In this document: positions 1 through 5,049 of the stretch, one piece after another
How positions within the stretch are numbered: the first letter of the stretch is position 1
Layout: the number at the start of each line of letters is the position of its first letter
Assembly: GCA_002495025.1 (NCBI GenBank)
Contig: DADP01000040.1
Span: 60,708-67,229 of the forward strand
DNA length: 6,522 nucleotides
Reading direction: 5' to 3'
Origin: Desulfurococcaceae archaeon UBA285
GTDB lineage: Archaea; Thermoproteota; Thermoprotei_A; Sulfolobales; Desulfurococcaceae
Notes under the pieces: model-generated
What the model saw: only the letters and a program-made list of their open reading frames with translations
Told to the model about the DNA's origin: nothing
The model's database searches: none
Position numbers and translations under genes: made by a program

Positions 1-35
1 CATATTCTACAAGGGAAAAATAAATAAGTTGTAAA

Positions 36-95
36 GCGGTCCCCGTCGCTCCACCTTACATCACATGTCAGCACGTTCCTGCTAGGTCATCCCAT
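36..95 (-). ncRNA. Candidate C/D box sRNA with two guides against 16S rRNA
   Basis: A GC-rich islet (about 60% GC) lies in AT-rich noncoding DNA. Read on the minus strand it has a C-like box GGGATGA (93-87), a D' box CTGA (71-68), a 3-base spacer, and a C' box GTGATGT (64-58), which is the compact D'/C' layout of archaeal guide RNAs. The segment before D' (83-73) is complementary to ACGTTCCTGCT, and the segment after C' (55-42) to CCCGTCGCTCCACC. From memory, both resemble crenarchaeal 16S rRNA near the decoding centre (E. coli about 1377-1387 and 1402-1415). The rule of the fifth base upstream of D' predicts 2'-O-methylation at the U equivalent to 1380. A T-rich stretch (27-16 on the minus strand) could end the transcript. 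Weak points: no clear terminal D box follows the second guide (ACCGC is there instead), and the C box has one mismatch. Confidence 0.55.
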
Positions 96-144
96 TAATA
101 TACTATTGTAAACAGTCTAATAACAATACAGCGTGAAGATTAAT

Positions 145-175
145 ACTTCAAGTATAAAGGACTCTCAATATCCTT
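145..175 (+). repeat. Broken direct repeat, promoter copy
   Basis: ACTTCAAGT (145-153) and CTCTCAATATCCTT (162-175) are separated by 8 bases, ATAAAGGA. The same 23 bases occur uninterrupted at 572-594 inside the zinc-ribbon gene. The 8 extra bases here complete the TATAAA box (153-158) of the gene that follows. It is probably a remnant of a local duplication. Confidence 0.7.
153..158 (+). promoter_or_regulatory. TATA box of the 195-545 gene
   Basis: TATAAA is centred about 26 bases before a predicted transcript start near 181. That leaves a leader of about 14 bases carrying the purine-rich ribosome binding site AGAGGGTGG (182-190), 4 bases before the ATG at 195. Confidence 0.55.
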
Positions 176-194
176 ATAGAAAGAGGGTGGCTTG

Positions 195-545
195 ATGAAG
201 ATATATGTAAAACTGAGAAATAATGCATGGATTCTAGTAAACAGGAAAATCGAGCAAACAACTATAACTAACAAGAAGAAAGTAACTAGATACTTACTAG
301 CTGGTGAAACAGTAAGTAATCCACCTATTTCAAATAAATCGGATTACGTAGAGATCAAAATACCGGGAGGAATAGTAAATAAAGTGATATCTAAACTACT
401 AGATTTTAGTGGAGATGGAGAAGTAATTATTGAACCCAAAGACAAAGAATACTATGTTGCTAAAACAACTAGAGATAAACGACAAGTAGTAGAAAAAATA
501 CTTACAGAACTACTACTCCGTAAAACTAGTAAAGAAACTTCTTGA
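195..545 (+). CDS. Conserved-looking hypothetical protein, 116 aa
   Basis: I do not recognise this family. The ATG at 195 is chosen over the in-frame TTG directly before it, because the G-rich site at 185-190 is well placed for it and ATG is the stronger start. The protein is small, soluble and basic, with no membrane segment, signal peptide or cysteine. The N-terminal half alternates hydrophobic and charged residues like beta strands (I-Y-V-K-L, W-I-L-V). The middle holds an I-P-G-G turn. The C-terminal 35 residues look like a lysine-rich amphipathic helix (V-V-E-K-I-L-T-E-L-L-L). Such basic small proteins in crenarchaea are often nucleic-acid binding, but nothing here proves that. It has its own TATA box and binding site and overlaps the convergent zinc-ribbon gene by 20 bases at the 3' end. 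Codon use matches the neighbours. Confidence 0.75.
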   Translation: MKIYVKLRNNAWILVNRKIEQTTITNKKKVTRYLLAGETVSNPPISNKSDYVEIKIPGGIVNKVISKLLDFSGDGEVIIEPKDKEYYVAKTTRDKRQVVEKILTELLLRKTSKETS

Positions 546-729
546 CTATCAAGCCCTTCTCTCCACGAGTAACTTCAAGTCTCTCAATATCCTTTCTATA
601 ACCACACACCTGGCACTTGTAGTAAATAGTTATCTTTGCAGTACTACCAATTTTCTCTGTTTCCTGCATTAACACTAGTGTATTACCGTCTTTTGGACAC
701 TTATATTCTCTCTCACTCAATTCCTCCAT
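526..729 (-). CDS. Small zinc-ribbon protein, 67 aa
   Basis: A single zinc-ribbon fold is likely: a first knuckle C-P-K-D-G (C11 to D14) and a second knuckle C-Q-V-C-G (C39, C42), joined by a predicted beta hairpin of about 24 residues. The usual first knuckle would be C-P-x-C-G; here the second ligand is aspartate at 14, so the site has three cysteines and a possible Asp ligand. Single zinc ribbons of this size in archaea often bind nucleic acid or belong to transcription or ribosome-associated proteins, but the exact role is unknown. The ATG at 729 has AGAGG directly upstream and a TTTAAA box 21 bases away, so the transcript is leaderless or nearly so. It diverges from the peptidase gene and overlaps the stop region of the convergent 195-545 gene. 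Confidence 0.8.
   Translation of the reverse strand: MEELSEREYKCPKDGNTLVLMQETEKIGSTAKITIYYKCQVCGYRKDIERLEVTRGEKGLIVKKFLY
572..594 (+). repeat. Direct repeat, uninterrupted copy in coding DNA
   Basis: This is the continuous version of the 9 + 14 base match found at 145-175. It lies within the 3' half of the minus-strand zinc-ribbon gene, where it encodes part of the segment D-I-E-R-L-E-V, so it is under coding constraint and is likely the source copy. Confidence 0.7.
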
Positions 730-747
730 CCTCTTTCAAAGTATTCT

Positions 748-753
748 TTTAAA
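748..753. promoter_or_regulatory. Shared TATA box for divergent zinc-ribbon and peptidase genes
   Basis: TTTAAA is its own reverse complement and sits in the 47-base gap between two divergent genes. Its centre is about 21 bases from the minus-strand ATG (729) and about 26 bases from the plus-strand GTG (777), close to the archaeal TATA-to-start distance in both directions. Both transcripts would then be leaderless or almost so. Confidence 0.5.
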
Positions 754-776
754 CTACTCTGTATTAGTATTAAGAG

Positions 777-1883
777 GTGAAAAAAGTGCTAAATAACTTA
801 CGTATTCTCGCAGAAAATAGAAATCTAGATGTAGTGTTAATAGCTGCACCAGACAATTTAGACTACTATACCGACGTACCCTCACTAGGCGATGCACTAG
901 GACTTCTCGTCTATGATAGGAGAAGTGATTCACTATCACTCTACGTCCCCCTACTCGAATACCAGAGATATAGAGATAAACTCCCAGACACTGTAAACGT
1001 CTATGCATTATCTAAAACACTAAAACCCAGTGGAATACCAGTTGTTGAAGCTGATTGGAGAGACATAGCTAAACAATACGCGAGTGACAAAGTAGGAGTT
1101 GATTTATCACACAGTGGACCTCTACAAAAAATACTTCAACAAGTACTAGGCGAGAAAGCCGTTGATGTATCAGACGATATTTGGAAGCAGAGAATGATCA
1201 AGTCTAACAGAGAGCTCGAAGCTATTACAAGAGCAGTAAGAATAACTATCAAGGGCGTTCTCGCCGTTCAATCAAGTATTCGAGAAGACATTACTGAAAC
1301 ACAACTAGTTGGAGTCTTCGAGAAAACAGTTAGAGATAATGGTGTAAGTAAACTAGCATTCGACCCAATAATAGCGTTTAAACCAAACAATGCATATCCC
1401 CATGCAGTTCCAGGTGAACGCAGAGTTTCCAGTAGAGACCTTGTCCTCGTAGATGTTGGTGTAAAAGTAGATAATAGATGCAGTGATATAACAAGAATGA
1501 TCCTCTACGGCCGTCCAACACCCGAAGAGAAAAAGAGTATTGAAGCAGTAGTCGAAGCAGTAGAAGCAGCAATTGACAGTGTTGCACCTGGTGTAAAAGC
1601 AGGCGATGTATACAATACAGCTGTTAAAATACTAGAGAAATACGGGTTGAAAGAATACTTTATCCATGGTCTAGGCCATGGCGTGGGAGTAGTAGTACAC
1701 GAACCACCATATCTTAGACTTGGAAGTGAGACAATACTAGAACCTGGAATGGTGTTTACTATAGAGCCAGGTGTATACTTCCCAGGAAAATACGGTGTTA
1801 GAATTGAAGAAGTAGTTGTTGTTACAAAGAAGGGGAGAAAGGTACTTAGTAGAAGACTAGAAGGAGTTCTCGAAGCATTCTAG
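777..1883 (+). CDS. pepQ: Xaa-Pro dipeptidase / aminopeptidase P family, peptidase M24B
   Basis: This is a cytosolic metallopeptidase that releases the residue before proline from dipeptides or peptide N-termini, in the last steps of protein turnover. The 368 residues match the family length. Residues 1-130 form the creatinase-like N-terminal domain and about 140-365 the pita-bread catalytic domain. All five dinuclear metal ligands are visible: D226 (V-D-V-G), D237 (S-D-I-T-R), H301 (H-G-L-G-H-G), E330 (I-E-P-G) and E344 (R-I-E-E). The conserved H209, H297 and H308 are also present. Prolidase and aminopeptidase P cannot be separated from sequence alone. The start is debatable: GTG at 777 fits a leaderless transcript from the shared TTTAAA box, while GTG at 786 has a perfect GAGGTGA binding site (774-780) five bases upstream. 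The two differ by three residues. The gene ends 5 bases before the convergent phosphatase gene. Confidence 0.95.
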   Translation: MKKVLNNLRILAENRNLDVVLIAAPDNLDYYTDVPSLGDALGLLVYDRRSDSLSLYVPLLEYQRYRDKLPDTVNVYALSKTLKPSGIPVVEADWRDIAKQYASDKVGVDLSHSGPLQKILQQVLGEKAVDVSDDIWKQRMIKSNRELEAITRAVRITIKGVLAVQSSIREDITETQLVGVFEKTVRDNGVSKLAFDPIIAFKPNNAYPHAVPGERRVSSRDLVLVDVGVKVDNRCSDITRMILYGRPTPEEKKSIEAVVEAVEAAIDSVAPGVKAGDVYNTAVKILEKYGLKEYFIHGLGHGVGVVVHEPPYLRLGSETILEPGMVFTIEPGVYFPGKYGVRIEEVVVVTKKGRKVLSRRLEGVLEAF

Positions 1884-1888
1884 TGTCA

Positions 1889-2689
1889 TTACAACTCGTC
1901 TACTATTTTCCATATTTCACTGTTGCGGCGAGCTATAACTATTTTTTCAATTTTCACTATTTCACTTGTTTTCAACTCGTTTAATACAGGGCTAACATAT
2001 ATCCCTGTATTCAATGCGTTTGCAACTCCAATGGCTACAGCAACATCGCTATTTCTTAGTTTACCAGTTAAATGCATAAATCCATTGATTACTCCTAGTG
2101 CAGCATAGAGTGCTTCTAGTGATGCAGAACCCATTGTCCTCGTTTTCAAGTTTTTCTTGTTTTCTCTGAAAACCCTACTTACGAGTTCTAGGTGTCTTGG
2201 CTGCTCAGTATATATTGAAACCACGTTATCTCCATCTGTTTTATCGAGTGGTTTATCTATTCTAGAACCATTATAGTAGACTACACCACTACATATTTCA
2301 AACACGTCGTCTACAAATATGTTTTTTACAAAACCATATACTGGTTCTGTAATACTAGCTCCTCGCCTATATACAGCTATAGATAGCGAGGCAAACGGTA
2401 TTCCAAGCGTGTAGTTGAGGCTCCCGTCTAGTGGATCTACGAGTATAATTAGCTCGGGTTGACTGTCGAGTATTCTACTCCCTTTTTCCTCGCCTACAAC
2501 TACTGCTTTAAATCCTGTAGCTCTAGTTTCTTCTACAATGTAGTCTTCAACTACCACGTCTATTCTCCGCGAGATGTCACCACTAACGCCTTCACCTACT
2601 ACTTCAAGATATTCTCTCCTTCCATACAGTTCTCTGAGCATAGACGAGGCTTCAAAACCTATTTTTCTAAAAACACTACATACGTCCAT
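1889..2689 (-). CDS. Inositol-1-monophosphatase / fructose-1,6-bisphosphatase family protein
   Basis: This is a Mg-dependent, lithium-sensitive-type sugar phosphatase. Archaeal members hydrolyse inositol-1-phosphate, fructose-1,6-bisphosphate or both, serving inositol lipid and solute synthesis or gluconeogenesis. From the ATG at 2689 it has 266 residues, the family norm. The metal-binding motifs are G-E-E (66-68), D-P-L-D-G-S (85-90, D85 and D88) and the late Asp at 215 in R-N-S-D-V-A-V-A. The residue before that Asp is Ser, whereas the classic motif is W-D-x-A-A-G, so substrate choice may differ. The ATG is preferred over TTG and GTG codons 4 and 3 codons upstream because GGTG lies 6 bases before it and a TATA element (2732-2724) predicts a leader of about 12 bases. 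The gene diverges from the THUMP gene. Confidence 0.92.
   Translation of the reverse strand: MDVCSVFRKIGFEASSMLRELYGRREYLEVVGEGVSGDISRRIDVVVEDYIVEETRATGFKAVVVGEEKGSRILDSQPELIILVDPLDGSLNYTLGIPFASLSIAVYRRGASITEPVYGFVKNIFVDDVFEICSGVVYYNGSRIDKPLDKTDGDNVVSIYTEQPRHLELVSRVFRENKKNLKTRTMGSASLEALYAALGVINGFMHLTGKLRNSDVAVAIGVANALNTGIYVSPVLNELKTSEIVKIEKIVIARRNSEIWKIVDEL
1942..1954 (+). terminator. Possible U-tract terminator of the peptidase transcript
   Basis: The plus strand reads T6, then CAA, then T4, about 60 bases after the peptidase stop, inside the 3' end of the convergent phosphatase gene. Archaeal termination commonly uses such T tracts without a hairpin. The A/T bias could equally come from lysine and isoleucine codons on the other strand. 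Confidence 0.3.
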
Positions 2690-2723
2690 ATAAGGCACCA
2701 ATTAGAGATATTTCAATCTACAA

Positions 2724-2732
2724 TTATATTAA
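2724..2732. promoter_or_regulatory. Shared TATA element for divergent phosphatase and THUMP genes
   Basis: TTATATTAA on the plus strand reads TTAATATAA on the minus strand, so a TATA-like box is present both ways. The predicted starts, about 26 bases away on each side, leave leaders of roughly 8-13 bases before GTG 2762 and ATG 2689. GGGG (plus) and GGTG (minus) lie close to those leaders. Confidence 0.5.
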
Positions 2733-2761
2733 TAGTTGCATGAATTAACTGGGGTTTAATT

Positions 2762-3253
2762 GTGACTAGCCAGCCTAAACTAATAGTTACTTGTAGAACA
2801 GGCCACATAGAGCTATGTATGTATGAAGTTGGAAATGTGTTGTATGTTAAAGACCCAGAAGTTAAAATTGTAGAATCTGGTTTTCCCGATGTTTTACTAG
2901 TTTATACTAGTTTAGATGTAGTGAAAGCTTACGCAATGGTTTCTCATAGAGAATATGGTTTTGTAGAAAACATAATTCCCATACACTGCGTTCTCAATTC
3001 ACCACCTAGATTAGACGAGGTAAAAGAATGTATTACTTCATTAAAACTACCCGATAGAGTGAAATTAAAAGTAAAAGCTAGAGGGGTTAGAGAAGTTAGT
3101 AAGTCGATTTTTACTGAAATAGTGAGATTTCTCAGAGAAAACAATATACACCATGATACTACAGCTAAAACATGTCTCTATATAGAAGTCTTTCCCAATA
3201 AGACGTATATTGGTTTAGGCTCTTGCCAACCGGTTTTTAAAGCAGTTATTTAA
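2762..3253 (+). CDS. THUMP-domain RNA-binding protein, Tan1-like
   Basis: This is a stand-alone THUMP protein of 163 residues with no methyltransferase or thiouridylase domain. The N-terminal segment (L-I-V-T-C-R-T-G-H, 7-15) resembles the ferredoxin-like lead-in to THUMP domains. The THUMP core lies at about 60-155 and ends in the characteristic strand Y-I-E-V-F-P-N-K-T-Y-I-G-L (140-152). Eukaryotic Tan1 and archaeal relatives deliver tRNA Ser/Leu to the acetyltransferase (Kre33/TmcA) that makes ac4C12; that role is an inference here. The start is GTG at 2762, with GGGG (2751-2754) seven bases upstream. It opens a plus-strand cluster with the initiator gene 34 bases downstream, which may be a shared transcript or mere proximity. 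Another stand-alone THUMP function remains possible. Confidence 0.75.
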   Translation: MTSQPKLIVTCRTGHIELCMYEVGNVLYVKDPEVKIVESGFPDVLLVYTSLDVVKAYAMVSHREYGFVENIIPIHCVLNSPPRLDEVKECITSLKLPDRVKLKVKARGVREVSKSIFTEIVRFLRENNIHHDTTAKTCLYIEVFPNKTYIGLGSCQPVFKAVI

Positions 3254-3256
3254 AAT
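3246..3256 (+). promoter_or_regulatory. Possible TATA box of the initiator gene
   Basis: TTATTTAAAAT straddles the THUMP stop codon. Its distance predicts a transcript start near 3277, giving a leader of about 10 bases to the ATG at 3288. The initiator could therefore be transcribed independently of the THUMP gene. The site overlaps coding sequence, so AT bias is an alternative explanation. Confidence 0.3.
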
Positions 3257-3287
3257 ATGTGAATAGAGATTTGGTGGAACTACAAGT

Positions 3288-4520
3288 ATGAGTGATGCTT
3301 GGAGAATCATCGAGGAGGAATTGAGTAAGCCATCACTATTTAAGAGTAGAGAAAGCCTTATGCCCGAACACCTTCCAGATAAACTCCCACACCGTGAAGA
3401 AGAACTACGTACACTTGTCTCCTATTTTAAACACCTAGTACACGATCCGGGATCGATATCTCAGAGAGTACTGATAATAGGGGGTATTGGAACAGGTAAG
3501 ACTGTTTTATCTAAATTATTCGGTAAACTATTTACTAGAATGGCTCGTGAAAGAGGTTATAATGTCTCCTATGCTCACGTCAATTGTCATAGAAATAGAA
3601 CTCTCTACAATATAATATACGATATAGCAAGGCAAACCGGGATTCCACTACCCTCAAGGGGTTTATCTGCCAAGGAAATGTTTGATGTTCTTCTTTCCTA
3701 CCTAGAAGAACTAGATCAATACATTATAGTAGCACTAGATGAATTCCACTACTTTGCTAGTTTATCACATTCAGAATCCGTCTACTTCCTTGCACGTACT
3801 TATGAAGCCTACGAGGGGAGTAAACGAGTAAACTTTATATTTATAGCGAGTGATACATCTAAACTCGCCTTTCTAGACCCTGCCACAGAGGGCTATCTTC
3901 TAAGACACATAATCAAACTCGAACCATACACGTCTATACAACTCTACGATATATTAAAGTATAGAGCTTCTCTAGCCTTCTTCGACGGAGTCTACGATGA
4001 CGATGTATTAAAAACCATTGCCGACTATGAGGGAGTTGATAAAGGAGGAAGTGGAAACGCTAGACACGCACTCGAAGTACTACTCCTAGCTGGAGATTTA
4101 GCAGAGAGAGAGGGTTCAAAGAGAATAAGTGTTGAACACGTTCGTAGAGCTCTCTCAGGGCTTTCACGCGAAATAGTAGCTATAAGCGACTTTATAAAGT
4201 ATAGTTCACTCCACGAACTACTCTTACTACTCGCTATTATACGACTACTTAGAAGAACCGGCAAGAGAGAGGTTAGAATGGGCGAGGTAGAAGAAGAATA
4301 TAGAGGAATATGCGAACACTATGGCGAGATACCTAGAAAACACACACAGCTCTACGAGTATGTACAAAGCCTTGCAAGAGCAGGTGTTATAATAGCTCAT
4401 CCAAGTGGGAAAGGCCAGCGTGGAAGGTCGACAATGATTTCAATGCATTATGGTCCACTAGACCAATTAGAAAAATACGTTGTTGAAGTAATTGAAAAGA
4501 GGAGGGAAATTGGTTCATAA
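3288..4520 (+). CDS. cdc6: Orc1/Cdc6 replication initiator, ORC2 (Cdc6-2) type
   Basis: This AAA+ ATPase binds replication origins and helps load the MCM helicase. The 410 residues match the family. Walker A is G-G-I-G-T-G-K-T (65-72), Walker B I-I-V-A-L-D-E (146-152), and sensor 2 arginine R259 lies in G-N-A-R-H-A-L. A winged-helix DNA-binding domain spans about 300-400, with the basic wing P-S-G-K-G-Q-R-G-R-S at 372-381. Sensor 1 reads I-A-S-D rather than the I-x-x-S-N of Orc1-1, and the usual L-D-P-R arginine is A199. From memory both features, and the E-D/V-D-K-G-G-x-G spacing, resemble Aeropyrum pernix ORC2, so this is likely a lineage trait and not decay. The ATG at 3288 has GGTGG ten bases upstream. 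The stop overlaps the start of the winged-helix gene. No origin repeats are seen next to it. Confidence 0.93.
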   Translation: MSDAWRIIEEELSKPSLFKSRESLMPEHLPDKLPHREEELRTLVSYFKHLVHDPGSISQRVLIIGGIGTGKTVLSKLFGKLFTRMARERGYNVSYAHVNCHRNRTLYNIIYDIARQTGIPLPSRGLSAKEMFDVLLSYLEELDQYIIVALDEFHYFASLSHSESVYFLARTYEAYEGSKRVNFIFIASDTSKLAFLDPATEGYLLRHIIKLEPYTSIQLYDILKYRASLAFFDGVYDDDVLKTIADYEGVDKGGSGNARHALEVLLLAGDLAEREGSKRISVEHVRRALSGLSREIVAISDFIKYSSLHELLLLLAIIRLLRRTGKREVRMGEVEEEYRGICEHYGEIPRKHTQLYEYVQSLARAGVIIAHPSGKGQRGRSTMISMHYGPLDQLEKYVVEVIEKRREIGS

Positions 4521-4758
4521 GAAAAAACCAGAAGACATAGTATTAAACACACTATGTAAGTACATCGAATGCAATTTTAATACACTTAGAAGAAAAACAG
4601 GGTTAAACTATTATACTCTCGTTAAAACCATTAACTACCTTGTTTCAAAGGGTTTAATAGTAGAAAAGCGTGTTGGAAGATTGAGAATTATTAGGATTGC
4701 TGAGCATCAGCGAGCTGTTTGTATGGACAGGTCTCCCAGTACTCAATACACTTCTTAA
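4510..4758 (+). CDS. Small winged-helix DNA-binding protein coupled to the initiator gene
   Basis: The protein has 82 residues and is a single winged helix: helix 1 at about 9-20, helix 2 at 24-29, recognition helix 34-47 (Y-Y-T-L-V-K-T-I-N-Y-L-V) and a basic wing 50-63 (V-E-K-R-V-G-R-L-R-I). Transcription factor or initiator-accessory roles both fit; the exact family is not recognised. TTG at 4510 is chosen because GAGGAGGG (4499-4506) lies just before it. A TTG six codons upstream has no such site. The start overlaps the initiator's stop by 11 bases, so translation is probably coupled, and the two proteins may be made together. The last 20 residues (A-E-H-Q onwards) look non-domain and lie over the 3' end of the opposite six-cysteine gene. 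Confidence 0.75.
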   Translation: MVHKKKPEDIVLNTLCKYIECNFNTLRRKTGLNYYTLVKTINYLVSKGLIVEKRVGRLRIIRIAEHQRAVCMDRSPSTQYTS

Positions 4759-4939
4759 CAAAAGACCTCGTCAAATACCTCTCTAATACCCTACACCTAG
4801 CCATACATACTTCTTCGCTCTCTCTTTCTAACCTCTCTAATACATAGTATGGACAATTACTCTTCATGTTACATTGAATTACATGTATTGGTAGATATAC
4901 CTCTCTAGGCTTCAAGCCACTAGTACTCAAAACACTCAA
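4691..4939 (-). CDS. Six-cysteine small protein, 82 aa, unknown function
   Basis: I do not recognise the family. Cysteines are at 23, 29, 45, 49, 64 and 71, arranged as C-x5-C-P-Y, C-x3-C and C-x6-C-P-Y. The two ends therefore echo each other around a charged helix (L-E-R-L-E-R-E-S-E-E-V). This regular spacing suggests binding of a metal or Fe-S cluster, or a disulfide-locked helical hairpin; H19 could be an extra ligand. There is no signal peptide or membrane segment. The start is TTG at 4939, two bases from the site GAGAGG. A second TTG at 4930 has GAGAGGG nine bases upstream and may be the true start (79 residues). The gene diverges from tRNA-His across an AT-rich promoter block and overlaps the convergent winged-helix gene by 68 bases, an unusually long tail-to-tail overlap. 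Confidence 0.7.
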   Translation of the reverse strand: MSVLSTSGLKPREVYLPIHVIQCNMKSNCPYYVLERLERESEEVCMARCRVLERYLTRSFVKKCIEYWETCPYKQLADAQQS

Positions 4940-4957
4940 CCCTCTCTTAAAGCCACA

Positions 4958-4972
4958 TTTAAATAATTAAAT
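4958..4972. promoter_or_regulatory. Shared AT-rich promoter for the six-cysteine gene and tRNA-His
   Basis: TTTAAATAATTAAAT is rich in TATA-like sequence on both strands. To the left it lies 20-30 bases from the TTG starts of the six-cysteine gene. To the right it predicts a transcript start around 4990-4997, just before the GC-rich tRNA leader. No AT-rich box is found nearer the tRNA. Confidence 0.5.
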
Positions 4973-4996
4973 ACCCCTTACTAAGTTAAATTGAAT

Positions 4997-5049
4997 GGGC
5001 CCGAACAGATTAGAGATGAAGAACCCAGGCCATGCGCGCTGGAAAAGTG
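4997..5049 (+). ncRNA. GC-rich 5' leader of pre-tRNA-His or small RNA
   Basis: About 50 GC-rich bases lie between the predicted transcript start and the tRNA. They begin GGGCCCG (4997-5003), which is exactly complementary to CGGGCCC at the tRNA 3' end (5143-5149) and so mimics the 5' acceptor strand. A short hairpin CCAG/CTGG (5025-5028 with 5039-5042) follows. GAGATGA at 5013-5019 resembles a C box, but no CTGA is present, so a C/D RNA is not supported. Confidence 0.3.

Noticed and set aside
1..34. End of a gene in any plus frame, or the start of a minus-strand gene at the CAT at 1-3
   Set aside because: All three plus frames stop within 34 bases, and the minus ATG at the very edge cannot be tested. 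There is too little sequence to call either.
1548..1573. Short repeats of GAAGCAGTAG in the peptidase gene
   Set aside because: Explained by a helix rich in Glu-Ala-Val repeats in the catalytic domain.
2895..2914. Tandem repeat TACTAGTTTA twice inside the THUMP gene
   Set aside because: Only two units, in AT-rich coding DNA; the 10-base unit is out of phase with codons and the protein reads normally. Probably chance.
3254..3287. Possible replication origin (ORB repeats) beside the initiator gene
   Set aside because: Only 34 bases lie upstream and the downstream gene overlaps. No ORB-like repeat with a G string was seen. A GGAAAC at about 4052 is inside coding sequence and has no partner.
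5013..5019. C box (GAGATGA) in the tRNA leader suggesting a second C/D sRNA
   Set aside because: No CTGA D or D' box follows; CTGG at 5039-5042 is the nearest. No guide segment resembling rRNA was recognised.
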